Source: Mycolicibacterium sp. J2 (GTDB taxonomy: Bacteria > Actinomycetota > Actinomycetes > Mycobacteriales > Mycobacteriaceae). Taken from it: 64,000 nt of DNA. Positions 18,190 through 27,170 of this stretch are shown here, piece after piece. How positions within the stretch are numbered: the stretch's first letter is position 1; the number at the start of each line of letters is the position of its first letter. The notes beneath the pieces are model-generated. The model was not told the origin of the DNA. It saw only the letters and a list, made by a program, of their open reading frames with translations, and ran no database searches. Position numbers and translations under genes: made by a program. The stretch spans positions 1 to 64,000 of the forward strand of contig NZ_JAPFPY010000010.1 in the NCBI RefSeq assembly GCF_026240945.1, given 5' to 3'.

Positions 18190-18215
18190 ATCGATATTGA
18201 CAGTGATCGATATCG
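18190..18215. promoter_or_regulatory. arsR operator/promoter
   Basis: Two copies of ATCGATAT (18190-18197 and 18206-18213) lie 16 bp apart just before the arsR start. They can also be read as an inverted repeat, CGATAT (18192-18197) and ATATCG (18210-18215). On the minus strand TTGCGC and a downstream AATAT-like -10 frame the site. An ArsR dimer here would block its own operon. Confidence 0.55.
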
Positions 18216-18293
18216 GGCGCAAGGCGGTGCCGGGTGAACAATTGGCGAACCCGCCCGGTGCCGTGGTGGTCAGGCCCGGATGTGCGCTCGGTA

Positions 18294-18770
18294 TCAGCAG
18301 CAGGACGTGGTGTCGGCCGGCGGGGCGGGATCGGCTGGGGCGCCGCCGCAGCACACGCCACGGGATTCGTTGTCTGCGAGTAGGTTTGGGCTGGTGCCGA
18401 AGGTTTCGGAATCGGCGAGCACGGTGTAAACCTCCCACCTCTCACCGGCCGGTCCAGTCACCCACACCTTGTCCTGGGTGGCGAAACAACACGTGGTGTT
18501 GATCTCCTCTTCGGTGAACAGCCCTTCGCCGGCCAGTCGGGCGATCTCGGCGTGAACGGTTTCGCTGGAGTCCACCTCGACCCCGAGGTGGTTGATGGTG
18601 CCGCCGTTGCCTGGGTTCTCCAACAGCACCAGCTTCAGGGGCGGCTCCGCGACGGCAAAGTTGGCGTAGCCGGGCTTCACCTTGGCCGGTGGCACACCGA
18701 AAAGCTTGCTGTAGAACGTGATCGACTCGTCGAGGTTGTCGACGTTGAGCGCTAGTTGGACTCGGGACAT
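18294..18770 (-). CDS. cadI: CadI/ArsI-like glyoxalase-fold protein
   Basis: A 158-residue vicinal-oxygen-chelate (glyoxalase/bleomycin) family protein, similar to the cadmium-induced CadI of M. tuberculosis and to ArsI lyases that cleave the C-As bond of organoarsenicals. It begins SRVQLALNVDNLDESITFYSKLFG, contains NHLGVEVDSS (His metal ligand), the vicinal cysteines of INTTCCFATQDKVW, and EVYTVLAD (Glu ligand). A Cys-rich tail (GVCCGG, TTSCC) could bind metal. It has its own promoter region shared with the divergent second arsR gene and lies upstream of arsR-acr3-arsC. Lyase activity is likely from the TCC motif but not proven. Confidence 0.87.
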   Translation of the reverse strand: MSRVQLALNVDNLDESITFYSKLFGVPPAKVKPGYANFAVAEPPLKLVLLENPGNGGTINHLGVEVDSSETVHAEIARLAGEGLFTEEEINTTCCFATQDKVWVTGPAGERWEVYTVLADSETFGTSPNLLADNESRGVCCGGAPADPAPPADTTSCC

Positions 18771-18791
18771 GACCCCGCCTTTCAGGGTTGT

Positions 18792-18847
18792 GACATATGT
18801 CGAACTACTGCGACGCTGCCCAGCATGCCACCTTTTGGATATATGTC
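18792..18847. promoter_or_regulatory. divergent cadI/arsR2 operator region
   Basis: A perfect palindrome, GACATATGTC (18792-18801), lies near the cadI start, and a related ATATGTC (18841-18847, inside GATATATGTCAA) lies near the second arsR start. The two shared ATATGTC-A/G-A sites probably bind the second ArsR protein. They differ from the ATCGATAT site of arsR1, implying two separate sensors. Confidence 0.5.
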
Positions 18848-18870
18848 AATCAATCTGGCAGACTTGTCCC

Positions 18871-19230
18871 ATGCCCAAGGCGTTGCCCGTCATCGACATG
18901 TCAGCGCCGGTCTGCTGCGCCCCTGTCGCCGCCGGCCCGATGAGCGACGACGATGCCCTGAAAGTCGCACTCCGACTGAAGGCGTTGGCGGATCCCGCCC
19001 GGGTGAAAATCATGTCCCACCTGTTGTCCTCCAGTGCCGGTGAGCAGAACAGCGGTGATCTTGCCCGAGTGCTCGGCCTGACCGAATCCACCGTCAGCCA
19101 CCACGTCACTCAGCTCCGCAACGCCGGCCTCGTGGACTCGGAACGCCGCGGCATGAAGGTCTTCCACGCTGCGCACCGCGACGCACTGATGGCGTTGTGT
19201 ACCGTGCTGGACCCCAACTGTTGCAGCTGA
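18871..19230 (+). CDS. second ArsR/SmtB-family metal sensor
   Basis: Metal-responsive repressor, 119 residues, probably controlling itself and the divergent cadI. It carries Cys15-Cys16 (PVCCAP), the recognition helix LTESTVSHHVTQLRNAGLV, wing RRGMKVFHA, and a C-terminal Cys cluster (Cys110, Cys117, Cys118 in CTVLDPNCC). Length and neighbourhood match M. tuberculosis Rv2640c beside cadI. The combination of N- and C-terminal cysteine pairs suggests a soft-metal site for Cd, Pb or As. ATG 18871 lacks a strong ribosome site, and a short leader is likely. Confidence 0.88.
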   Translation: MPKALPVIDMSAPVCCAPVAAGPMSDDDALKVALRLKALADPARVKIMSHLLSSSAGEQNSGDLARVLGLTESTVSHHVTQLRNAGLVDSERRGMKVFHAAHRDALMALCTVLDPNCCS

Positions 19231-19261
19231 GGAATGCCATCCTGGCAGCGTTGTCGTGCGG

Positions 19262-19780
19262 TCAGGCGGATTGCGGGCTCAGCCGCCCGGGAGCCTCCGT
19301 GCCCTTGTCTGCCGCGGTCTCGTTGACGATCTCGATGCCGGCCAGCTTGTTCTGGTGCCGGGCCACCCGGCGCAGCTGCCCGAAGATGTTCATCGAGCTG
19401 AGCATCGGGATGCCGCCGATGAATGTCCGGAACGACGGGTTGCCGCCGTGCACGTGCAACTCGTAGAGGCACCCCACCACGTAGAAGAACCCGCAGCTGA
19501 ACAGAACGGCGGGGATGGCGTAGGCCAGCGGTGAGCGGGCGTCCTCGACCAGTTCGGTCGCGTACTCGAATTCGGCCGGCGTCATCGGCTCGCGGCGGCG
19601 CAGTTTGGCCAGGATCGCCTTGTGGGCGCCCACCTGCTCGCCCAGCGCCGCCGGGGTACGGTTCTCCAGCCGGCGGATGTAGACGTACACGCAACCGACC
19701 AGACTCAGCGCCAGCAGTCCGTCGAGGATCGTCAGATCACCCCAGAGATTCACGGTTGCGCTCCCGTACTCGCCGATCAA
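19262..19780 (-). CDS. hypothetical membrane protein
   Basis: A 172-residue protein of unknown function. A first hydrophobic helix lies at about residues 17-36 (LTILDGLLALSLVGCVYVYI), followed by a basic cytoplasmic stretch (about 37-80) and a second helix at about 86-106 (YAIPAVLFSCGFFYVVGC). The C-terminal 65 residues are hydrophilic. No catalytic motif is recognisable. The start is taken at ATG 19780; GTG 19753 is possible. It converges with the second arsR across 31 bp, which contain a short hairpin (TGCCA-TCC-TGGCA, 19235-19247). Confidence 0.6.
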   Translation of the reverse strand: MIGEYGSATVNLWGDLTILDGLLALSLVGCVYVYIRRLENRTPAALGEQVGAHKAILAKLRRREPMTPAEFEYATELVEDARSPLAYAIPAVLFSCGFFYVVGCLYELHVHGGNPSFRTFIGGIPMLSSMNIFGQLRRVARHQNKLAGIEIVNETAADKGTEAPGRLSPQSA

Positions 19781-19836
19781 TTACCTCAACTAAGTATCTA
19801 CCCCGGGTGTGGCGGACACAAGGCGAGCGCAGCGGC

Positions 19837-20862
19837 TCAGCTGAACCGGATGTTGACGGTGGCCAGCCCGAAGATCTTTCGGCCCTGCGACTTGGCACCC
19901 ACGAGCACGACACCGGTCCGGGTCGCCGGATCCAGTGACTTGATCTTGCCGCTGTACTCGATATCCGCGCCACCGTCGGCCGGCACCACCGCGGGCTGCG
20001 ACAGCCTCACGGCGTAGCGGCTCACCGAGCCGGGATCGTCGGTCCACGAGGACACGAACGACGCGCCCAACCCCATGGTCAGCATGCCGTGGGCGATCAC
20101 GTCGGGCTGGCCGGCCAACCGGGCGATGTTCTCGTCCCAGTGCAGCGGATTGGCGTCACCGGCCACCCCGGCGTAGTTCACCAGGTCCCCGCGGGACAGC
20201 CGGGTGTGATGCACCGGCAGCTCGTCGCCGACCGTCAGATCCTCGAACGACGGTGAGGCGGGCGCGGCGGCCGGTTCGGCGGTGCGGGTTTCGATCACGG
20301 GGCGCAGGGTCTTCTGGTAGGCCTCCCCGGAGTCCTCTGCGCCGAGCATGTTGATGCCGTGCATCATCACGCCCTGCACGGCAGGCCGGATCGCCGGATC
20401 GACCTCTTCGCCGGTCACTCCGACCACGGTGGTGTGCAGGGTGTGCACCACCTCGCCGGCGGTGTCGGTGAAGGTGTTGGTGACGGTGATCAGATCGCGC
20501 CCGGCGACACGGCGCACGGAGGTCAGCTCGATGTCGATACGCAATTCGTCACCTTCGACGATCGGGCGGTGCTGCTCGAAGACCTCCTCGGTCTGCAGGT
20601 ACATGTCGTAGCCCACCACCACCTGCTCGAACATGCGCTGGTTGCACGCCATCGCCGGCCCCGAGGTGAAGGTCAGCGGCGCGATCAGCCCCGAGTACCC
20701 CAGCTTCTTGGCTGCGTCGACGTTCCAGTGCGCGGGGTGGCGGTCCTGGACCGCGCGAGCGAACTCGCGGATCTTCTCGCGACCTACCAGATAGGTGTCC
20801 TCCATCTGGTAGTAGTGGCCCACCCGGGACTCAAGGGTCGACGTTTCTGCTGCTGCGGTCAT
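19837..20862 (-). CDS. fused HadA/HadB-like (3R)-hydroxyacyl dehydratase
   Basis: Double hot-dog hydratase/dehydratase of the MaoC type, 341 residues. It probably acts on (3R)-hydroxyacyl-ACP or -CoA thioesters in lipid metabolism. The N-terminal domain (about 10-150) resembles HadA/HadC (VGHYYQMEDTYLVGREKIREFARAV, LTFTSGPAMA). The C-terminal domain (about 195-341) carries the catalytic hydratase-2 motif NYAGVAGDANPLHWDE with Asp and His, as in HadB. In the classical FAS-II complex these are separate subunits; a fused form is known in mycobacterial annotations. ATG 20862 is chosen because upstream codons lack a start context. It appears monocistronic. Confidence 0.85.
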   Translation of the reverse strand: MTAAAETSTLESRVGHYYQMEDTYLVGREKIREFARAVQDRHPAHWNVDAAKKLGYSGLIAPLTFTSGPAMACNQRMFEQVVVGYDMYLQTEEVFEQHRPIVEGDELRIDIELTSVRRVAGRDLITVTNTFTDTAGEVVHTLHTTVVGVTGEEVDPAIRPAVQGVMMHGINMLGAEDSGEAYQKTLRPVIETRTAEPAAAPASPSFEDLTVGDELPVHHTRLSRGDLVNYAGVAGDANPLHWDENIARLAGQPDVIAHGMLTMGLGASFVSSWTDDPGSVSRYAVRLSQPAVVPADGGADIEYSGKIKSLDPATRTGVVLVGAKSQGRKIFGLATVNIRFS

Positions 20863-21003
20863 CGCTGGGCTCAACTTCTCTGTCTGCACGTTCGCCCTGC
20901 ACGTTCGTGGGGGCTGTCCACAGCACACTAACGCGCGCACACCGCAGCAACCCAAACCGAGGACTACGACCCCAGTAGGGGCTCAGGGGGCCTCAGGCCG
21001 ACC

Positions 21004-21576
21004 TCAGGACCGAATCGCCTGCCACACCAGATCGGCGACCTGCCGACAGTAGGCTTCGTCGATCGCCTCGCCGGTGAACAGGGCACGCATGTTGATCGGC
21101 GCCAGCAGCATCTCCAACGCGACCGCGGCGTCGACCCCGGCGCGCAACTCGCCCCGGTCGAGGGCCCGCTCGAACACGACACTCAACCGTTGCGCCCGCA
21201 CCCGCCACAGGGTGCGGCGGATCTCGATCCCGTCGACGAAGTGTTCCCCGATCAGGTGTGAGCCCTGGATCTGGTGTCCCTGATCGGATCCGACATAGGC
21301 GGCCATGCCCGCGGCGAGGGCGTACAGATCTTCCCGCAGTGACCCGGTGTCCGGGGCAGTCGCTTGCCGTCCGGCACCGTCGAGCAGCACATCGATGATC
21401 AGCGTGGCGTCATCGGCCCAGAACTGCAGGATCTCAGCCATGGCCAAGCCGTTGCGGTCCGCCAGCGCCATGATGCTGAACCGGTCGATGCCCCACCGTG
21501 TCAACTCTTCGCGGGCGGCGGCATGCACACGGTCGCGGAACTCCGGCGTCGGTCCCGCCTCATCGATCGTGCTCAA
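21004..21576 (-). CDS. TetR-family transcriptional regulator
   Basis: A 190-residue DNA-binding regulator of unknown target. The N-terminal helix-turn-helix region reads FRDRVHAAAREELTRWGIDRFSIMALADRNGLAMAEILQFWAD, a slightly divergent TetR fold. The rest is a helical ligand domain containing HLIGEHFVDG and a C-terminal TetR_C-like segment. The start is uncertain: TTG 21576 lies 6 nt after GGGGGAGG, while TTG 21582 would abut the ribosome site. No ATG gives a full domain, so a TTG start is likely. It sits 141 bp upstream of the dehydratase on the same strand. Confidence 0.75.
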   Translation of the reverse strand: MSTIDEAGPTPEFRDRVHAAAREELTRWGIDRFSIMALADRNGLAMAEILQFWADDATLIIDVLLDGAGRQATAPDTGSLREDLYALAAGMAAYVGSDQGHQIQGSHLIGEHFVDGIEIRRTLWRVRAQRLSVVFERALDRGELRAGVDAAVALEMLLAPINMRALFTGEAIDEAYCRQVADLVWQAIRS

Positions 21577-21731
21577 GAACAACCTCCCCCGAGTATTCGA
21601 GCCAGTCTAGCGTTCAAGATCAGGGGGGCCGGAAAACCGTCAGAAGTGCTGTGCGGCGGCTTTGTTCGCCACCACGGTGCGCCCGAGGACGCCTGCGGGG
21701 TTGCCGTCCGCACGACGCGGACCGCACACCG

Positions 21732-22232
21732 TTACCGATTCTCGGCGGTGCTCAGGATGGCGCGGGCCGCCTCGAACGACCGGGCCGCCCCCTTGACCTC
21801 GGCGCCGAACTGGATGAATTCGCCGGTGCTGGATCGAAAACTCAAGGTCGGGCACCGCCTGGTCAGCTCGTTGAGTTGGCCGGTCATGTCCCGCAGCGCC
21901 GTGGTCAGCGCCTGATCCGGGGTGGGCAGGCTGGTGCGGATCCGCTGGTTCGCGATCGTCAGATCCCGACAGATGGTGTGGATGCCGTCGAAGTCGGCCC
22001 GGTTGATCGCCGTGACCAGCCGGCCCGACGCGGTACCCAGTGTCTTGAACGCCTCGTAGTGCTGATGCCGCCAAGCGTTGATCCGTTCGGCGCTGCCGAG
22101 GCCGAGCACGGCCGGTGCCGGGTCGTTCTGGGCAACCGGCGCCGGCTGGTTCGCGTCGCACCCCGGGGCGCCGAGGGCCAGCAGCACGATGACCGCGACC
22201 CGATGGAAACGTTTCAAACGACGAGCTCGCAT
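21732..22232 (-). CDS. hypothetical lipoprotein
   Basis: A 166-residue secreted lipoprotein. A basic N terminus (MRARRLKRFHR) precedes a hydrophobic stretch and the lipobox LGAPGC (Cys about residue 25). The mature part is mainly helical, with INAWRHQHYEAFKTLGTASGRL and a Cys pair (HTIC, RRCP) that may form a disulfide. I do not recognise the family. The frame remains open far upstream; ATG 22232 is chosen because it gives the signal peptide, with AAGG close by. It diverges from the phosphatase gene 133 bp away. Confidence 0.65.
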   Translation of the reverse strand: MRARRLKRFHRVAVIVLLALGAPGCDANQPAPVAQNDPAPAVLGLGSAERINAWRHQHYEAFKTLGTASGRLVTAINRADFDGIHTICRDLTIANQRIRTSLPTPDQALTTALRDMTGQLNELTRRCPTLSFRSSTGEFIQFGAEVKGAARSFEAARAILSTAENR

Positions 22233-22364
22233 ACCTTGGGGGAGGGAGAGGTTAGCCAGGGACTTTAGCGCATGCCGGCCCCGGCCCGGGTGTTCATCGG
22301 GTGTTCCGGCGCGGTTCGCCGGCCCCGGTGGCGACCGGGGGTGGATCTGGGTGACCATCCAGTG

Positions 22365-24056
22365 ATGGACCCCTTGAAGGATGTGCCGGACACCGGGATA
22401 CCGCCGGCCGTGGTGGCCCACATGACGATGGCCGAACGTTACGACTGGCACCGGGACTATCTGCGCCGGCGACCGGTGTCCAGGCGCGTCTTCCTCGGCG
22501 GTGCGGCGGCTGCGACGGCGGTTGCGGCACTGGGCGGCTCGCCGTTCGGACAGCGCGCCTACGCGTCGGACGCGCCGTTGGCGGTCGGTAACCGCCGCGT
22601 CGGTTACGGCGCCGACGCGGCCACCCAACTGCGCTTGTCGGCGCAGCTGTCCAGGAACCCCAAGGGCGGCAGGGTGTTCTTGGACCACGGCCCGACGCCG
22701 GAGCTGGGTGCGACGGTGCCGGCCGAGGTACGCAACCTGGTCACGCAGATCCCGGATGGGCGGGGCGGCGTGCTGGCCACCGAGCAGTTCTATGTGCACG
22801 TACCGGTCGACGGACTCCCACCGGCCGCGCCGCACCACTACCGCTGGCGCACCGATGACGGTTTCGTCAGCGATGTGCGGATCGCGTCGACGGCGATGCC
22901 GCGCTCGCGGGCGATGGCCACAAATCCGTTCCGGTTCACCATGATCGGAGACCAGGGCACCGACCAGACACCGGTGCTGCCGCCCGGTCTGGCCAGGGGC
23001 GACTACGACGACAACTACTACAAGCCGGACAACGATCCCGACGTCCCGCACACCGCGAACGTGTTGAACCAGATCATCGCCGCGCGGCCGGACTTCCACG
23101 TACTGGCCGGCGATATCGCCTACGCCGACCCGTCGGGACTGGGCAAGCCCGCGGCGTTCGTCGGTCCCGGCGGGACGCTGCCCGCCGGCTTCGACAAGTT
23201 CAATCCCTTCGTGTGGGACGTCTACCTCGGCTCCATCGAGGCGAGTGCGGCGAGCACACCATGGATGTTCGCCACCGGTAACCACGACATGGAGGCCGCC
23301 TACGGCACCCACGGTTACGGCGGCCATGTCGCCCGCCTCGACTTCCCCGGCAACGGCCCGGCGAACTGCCCATCGGTGTATTCGTTCAGCTACGGCAACG
23401 TCGCGGTGCTGTCCCTGGACGCCAACGACGTGAGTTACGAGATCACCGCCAACACCGGATACTCCGGAGGTGCGCAGACCAGCTGGGCCGAGCGGACGCT
23501 GGCCGGCTACCGCGCCGATCCGGACATCGACTTCATCGTCTGCTTCTTCCACCACTGCGCCTACTCGACCACCGATGCGCACGCCAGCGACGGCGGCGTC
23601 CGCGCGGCGTGGTGCGCCATGTTCGACCGGTACCGGGTCGACCTGGTGCTGCAGGGACACAACCACGTGTTCGAACGCTCGGACCCCATCCGGGCCGGAG
23701 CCCCGACCAGGGCGGCCCTGGACAACGACATCGTCTACCCGGAAACGGACGGGACGGTGTACTACACCGTCGGCTGCGGGGGTCGGCCCCGCTACGGATT
23801 CCAGCCCGGCGAACTGGAGAGCTACCGCGGCAACGTGCTCGCCGACACCGGCGTGCCCAACAGTTACGTCTGGACCGCCGGTGGGGCGAAGCAGCAGGAG
23901 GCCGTGGACTGGTCGAGGGTCCGATTCCGCAATTACGCCTTCCTGCGCGTCGACGTCCGGCCCGGCGTCCTGGTCAGCGAAATGGACGTGACGGCCGTCG
24001 ACGAGTATGGCCGCGAATTCGACAGGCTCACCTACCGGCGCCCCGTTCGAAGCTGA
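22365..24056 (+). CDS. Tat-exported purple acid phosphatase
   Basis: Secreted metallophosphoesterase of the purple acid phosphatase class, 563 residues. A Tat signal lies at about residues 40-65 (RRPVSRRVFLGGAAAATAVAALGG). An N-terminal fibronectin-like domain follows, then the catalytic domain with all five metal motifs: MIGDQG, GDIAYAD, GNHDME, FFHHCAY and QGHNHVFER. These ligate a dinuclear Fe-metal centre. ATG 22365 (or GTG 22362) gives the Tat peptide a hydrophilic leader of about 40 residues. It probably scavenges phosphate from organic esters outside the cell. Single gene. Confidence 0.88.
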   Translation: MDPLKDVPDTGIPPAVVAHMTMAERYDWHRDYLRRRPVSRRVFLGGAAAATAVAALGGSPFGQRAYASDAPLAVGNRRVGYGADAATQLRLSAQLSRNPKGGRVFLDHGPTPELGATVPAEVRNLVTQIPDGRGGVLATEQFYVHVPVDGLPPAAPHHYRWRTDDGFVSDVRIASTAMPRSRAMATNPFRFTMIGDQGTDQTPVLPPGLARGDYDDNYYKPDNDPDVPHTANVLNQIIAARPDFHVLAGDIAYADPSGLGKPAAFVGPGGTLPAGFDKFNPFVWDVYLGSIEASAASTPWMFATGNHDMEAAYGTHGYGGHVARLDFPGNGPANCPSVYSFSYGNVAVLSLDANDVSYEITANTGYSGGAQTSWAERTLAGYRADPDIDFIVCFFHHCAYSTTDAHASDGGVRAAWCAMFDRYRVDLVLQGHNHVFERSDPIRAGAPTRAALDNDIVYPETDGTVYYTVGCGGRPRYGFQPGELESYRGNVLADTGVPNSYVWTAGGAKQQEAVDWSRVRFRNYAFLRVDVRPGVLVSEMDVTAVDEYGREFDRLTYRRPVRS

Positions 24057-24289
24057 CGGCGTTGTTTGCCGGTGAACACGGCCTCACGCCGGGCACCGCT
24101 CGCTGCCGTCACGGCCACCTGGGATCACCGGGGCCGCCGGGCGATGTGCATGAACTGTTGCTGCAAATGACGCGGCAGCCCCGAACCGCCATGCAAGCCC
24201 GGCGGCCGGCTGTCGAGCACTGTTTGCGGCCCTGCGGCACGGGCCCGGCGCGATTGGCGTGAAGTGACCAGCCACACTATTTTCCAGGC

Positions 24290-25303
24290 GTGATCTCCTC
24301 AGCTGCCGGCGCCGTCGCGCGGTGGATCTCTCCGTTCGTAGCGGCCGCCGCGGTCGCCGGTGTCGGTTGCTCGGTCATCCCCGTCGCGTCGGAGCCGGCC
24401 CCGGCCATCCGGCTGGCCGACGATTCCAACCCGCTGGCCGGGCGCCCGTTCTATGTCGACCCGATCTCCAAGGCGATGCGGGCCGCGCAGGCGGCCAACC
24501 CGCCCAGTGCCGAGCTGACCACCGTCGCCAACACCCCGCAGGCCTACTGGCTCGATCAGGCGTTTCCCGCCGCCACGGTCGGTGGCACGGTCGCCAAGCT
24601 GGCCGGCGACGCTCAGGCGGCCGGTGCAACCCCGGTGCTGGCGTTGTACGCCATTCCGCACCGGGACTGCGGGAGCTACGCCGCGGGCGGATTCTCCTCC
24701 GGTGACAGCTACCGGCAATGGATCGACGGGATCGCCGCCGGACTGGGCACCATGCCTGCCGCGATCATCGTGGAACCCGATGCGCTGGCCATGGCCGATT
24801 GTCTGTCTGCCGACCAGCGTCAGGAACGTTTCGATCTGATCAGCTACGCCGTGGACACCCTGACCCGTGACCCCGCTGCCGCCGTCTACATCGACGCGGG
24901 CCATTCCCGGTGGGTGAGCGCGGACACCATGGCAGCCCGGCTCAACCAGGTGGGCGTGGCCAAGGCACGAGGTTTCAGCCTGAACACCACCAACTACTTC
25001 ACCACCGAAGAGGAAATCGGGTACGGCGAAGCGATTTCCGGTCAAACCGGCGGTGCGCACTACGTGATCGACACGTCGCGTAACGGTGCAGGGCCGGCGA
25101 CCGGCGAGTACTACTGGTGCAATCCCGACGGCCGGGCGTTGGGCACCCCGCCGACCACCGACACCGCGGGACCGCATGCCGACGCCTATCTGTGGGTGAA
25201 ACGCGTGGGCGAGTCCGACGGGTCGTGTGGCCGTGGTGAACCGTCGGCGGGCACGTTCGTCAGCCAGTACGCCATCGACCTGGCGCGCGCGACGACCCGT
25301 TAG
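24290..25303 (+). CDS. secreted glycoside hydrolase family 6 enzyme
   Basis: Exported endoglucanase or cellobiohydrolase of family GH6, 337 residues. The N-terminal signal (about 1-33, with AAAAVAGVGCSVIP, possibly a lipobox) precedes the barrel domain. That domain holds PVLALYAIPHRDCGSYAAGG with the catalytic-acid loop, IIVEPDALAMADC, VYIDAGHSRWV, FSLNTTNYF, and the late WVKRVGESDGSC. It resembles the mycobacterial CelA1 cellulase without a cellulose-binding module. The start is GTG 24290. Its TAG stop overlaps the stop of the opposite-strand glycosidase. A beta-1,4-glucan substrate is inferred from family. Confidence 0.87.
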   Translation: MISSAAGAVARWISPFVAAAAVAGVGCSVIPVASEPAPAIRLADDSNPLAGRPFYVDPISKAMRAAQAANPPSAELTTVANTPQAYWLDQAFPAATVGGTVAKLAGDAQAAGATPVLALYAIPHRDCGSYAAGGFSSGDSYRQWIDGIAAGLGTMPAAIIVEPDALAMADCLSADQRQERFDLISYAVDTLTRDPAAAVYIDAGHSRWVSADTMAARLNQVGVAKARGFSLNTTNYFTTEEEIGYGEAISGQTGGAHYVIDTSRNGAGPATGEYYWCNPDGRALGTPPTTDTAGPHADAYLWVKRVGESDGSCGRGEPSAGTFVSQYAIDLARATTR

Positions 25304-26415
25304 CCACTGGTTTTCGAGATGAGCGCACCCTGGACCGGGTGTGCGGCAATCCAATTGGCAATGGCGGTGGCCGCCGTCTTGGCCGTCCAGGTTTGGTCGA
25401 AGACACCCCACGGGGTGTCGTTCGGGCGGTCCACCAAGCAGTAGATGAACATCGGTCCGACACCGCTCAGAGTCGACCAGGTGGTCGCGAAATCCGTGAT
25501 CCACGCCGCCTGAGTCGCTGCGTTCACCGCCGAGGTCGGGACGCCGTACTCGGTGGCCCAGATCAGCTTGGTGGTGTCACCCGCGGAATTCATCAACGCC
25601 CGCAACGACTTCAACTGTTGGTAGGGCGTATTGGCGTACGGAGCACCCGCGGAGAAGCTGCTGGAGAAGTTGTACGGGTGAAAAGACAGCGCGTCGAAAT
25701 AACCCTGCGCGCCTGCCGAGTACATCTGGGTCAGGTAGTTCACCGGGTTGATGGTCCAGGTGCCGAAGGTCAGACCGGCACCCAATACGCCGCCGATCAC
25801 CAAGGCAGTCGGCTCGACCTGCTTGACGGCGGTGTATGCGGCCTTGAGCAAGGCGGTGTAGCCCGCGACGTTGGGTTGTGGCGACCAGCCGGTGTTGCCG
25901 TTGGGTTCGTTCCAGATCTCGTACCCGGCGACTCTGGGCGCACTGCTGCCCGAGCCGTACCGTTGGGCGACCTGGGCCATGAACCTGGCATAGTCGTTGG
26001 GGTCGTCGGGTGCGGCATTGGGCATCCAGAAGCCATAGGCTTTGGACGCCCAGGTCGGGGTGCTGGTCACCGCTGCGACGACCGCAAGCCCTTGTGCCGC
26101 AGCGGCATCGAGAATCCGGTCGGCGTCCACCCAGTTGTATTTGCCCTTCTGCGGTTCCATCGCCCGCCAGGGCAGGAACACCCTGATCTGCTTCACCCCC
26201 ATGGCGGTGAAGTTCTGCATGGCGGTGGCCAGATCGGTGGCATTCATGAAGTACAGGTTGGATTCGGCCATGCCCATGGCAGCGGCCGAGGTGTCGATGG
26301 TCAGCGGGGCCAGGGCTCCGGCGCGGGGGTGCGGTGTGATGCCGAAGAGCGTCGACGCCACCAGGGCAACGGCCATGAGTGCTCGGTTGACGGGACGGGC
26401 GCGGATGGCGGGCAT
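25300..26415 (-). CDS. secreted clan GH-A glycoside hydrolase (GH5/GH39-like)
   Basis: Exported (beta/alpha)8-barrel glycosidase, 371 residues. The signal peptide covers about residues 1-33 (ALMAVALVASTLFGITPHPRAGA). Catalytic glutamates are visible in GYEIWNEPNG (acid/base, about 170) and LIWATEYGVP (nucleophile, about 285). SFHPYNF and VFLPWRAMEPQKGKYNW are typical of GH39/GH5 cellulase-like proteins. ATG 26415 follows AGAAAGG. It converges with the GH6 gene, the two stops sharing bases 25300-25303. Together they suggest a plant-polysaccharide or cell-wall-glycan hydrolysing pair; the substrate is not evident. Confidence 0.82.
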   Translation of the reverse strand: MPAIRARPVNRALMAVALVASTLFGITPHPRAGALAPLTIDTSAAAMGMAESNLYFMNATDLATAMQNFTAMGVKQIRVFLPWRAMEPQKGKYNWVDADRILDAAAAQGLAVVAAVTSTPTWASKAYGFWMPNAAPDDPNDYARFMAQVAQRYGSGSSAPRVAGYEIWNEPNGNTGWSPQPNVAGYTALLKAAYTAVKQVEPTALVIGGVLGAGLTFGTWTINPVNYLTQMYSAGAQGYFDALSFHPYNFSSSFSAGAPYANTPYQQLKSLRALMNSAGDTTKLIWATEYGVPTSAVNAATQAAWITDFATTWSTLSGVGPMFIYCLVDRPNDTPWGVFDQTWTAKTAATAIANWIAAHPVQGALISKTSG

Positions 26416-26894
26416 GACAGCCTTTCTGGCAGGCCAAGCGGTTGCGCCTCATTAAGGCAGATCAACCGCCCTCTTGCACAGTGCCGTTCGCGCACCTCCG
26501 TGGGCCCGGGCAAGGGGAGCCTGCCGGTGTCCTGACCGCTCCCTGTCCGGTACGCCAGCAACGCCGGGCGGCGTCGCCACCGGAGGTGTGGCGTAGGCGT
26601 CGCGTCGGTGGTCGAACCGGATGCCGGCCCCGCATGCAGGTCTTTTTGTTTGCAAACAGGTGTGTCGCACCGAAATTTGCTGAGAGGTCAAAATATGCTC
26701 GCCGGTGACCAGGTAACACCCAGGGTGAGAAGCGATTATTGCCGGCGCCGTGCCATCGCGACCGATTCGCCGGTGATAGGTGCAGCCGATGCCGCGATAC
26801 TGTCACCGAATCGAGATGCCGCCGAGGGTAATCCGAGATGTGCAGGGCGTGGACGGCGTTGTGAGACAAGCCGACTCGTGAGGCCGGCCGCACC
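26416..26894. other. intergenic region without recognised gene
   Basis: This 479-bp stretch separates the GH-A glycosidase (minus strand) from a small membrane protein. Reading frames here lack normal composition, and I see no RNA gene. The one feature I can point to is a perfect palindrome, GTTTGCAAAC, at 26648-26657 in locally AT-rich DNA, a possible operator for the glycosidase. Confidence 0.4.
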
Positions 26895-27119
26895 TCACTC
26901 GACGGGCGACTCAGCTCGGTGGCTGTCCACGGCGAAACACACCAGGCTCGCGACGAAGCCGACCAATCCGGCGACGGCGAGTACCGCAGCGGTCCCCATC
27001 TGCCCGTCGAGGCCGAGTGCGAAGGCGCCGGTGATCGCGATCAGTGCCGCGAAGTTCAGCAGGAGCCCGACGGTGGCGGGCGCTTCGTGCGCCGTGTCGG
27101 GGGTGATGGGGCTGGTCAT
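26895..27119 (-). CDS. small hypothetical membrane protein
   Basis: A 74-residue protein with two hydrophobic helices (about residues 17-37, VGLLLNFAALIAITGAFALGL, and 42-62, GTAAVLAVAGLVGFVASLVC) joined by a short DGQ turn, with hydrophilic ends. Function unknown. It reads on the same strand as the carotenoid operon but starts 52 bp after that operon's last stop, so it may be read from it. ATG 27119 is the first good start. The hydrophobic pattern supports a real gene over a shadow frame. Confidence 0.5.
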   Translation of the reverse strand: MTSPITPDTAHEAPATVGLLLNFAALIAITGAFALGLDGQMGTAAVLAVAGLVGFVASLVCFAVDSHRAESPVE

Positions 27120-27170
27120 GGCAGTGCATGTACCCCGACCGCCGTGCCGACAAACGTGGTCAGAGCGTGG

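Noticed and set aside
16701..18191. A single 496-residue protein starting MDVESKGLP covering arsR and acr3
   Set aside because: The first 125 codons are out of frame with the clearly conserved ArsR protein. ATG 17816 gives a normal Acr3 and overlaps the arsR stop.
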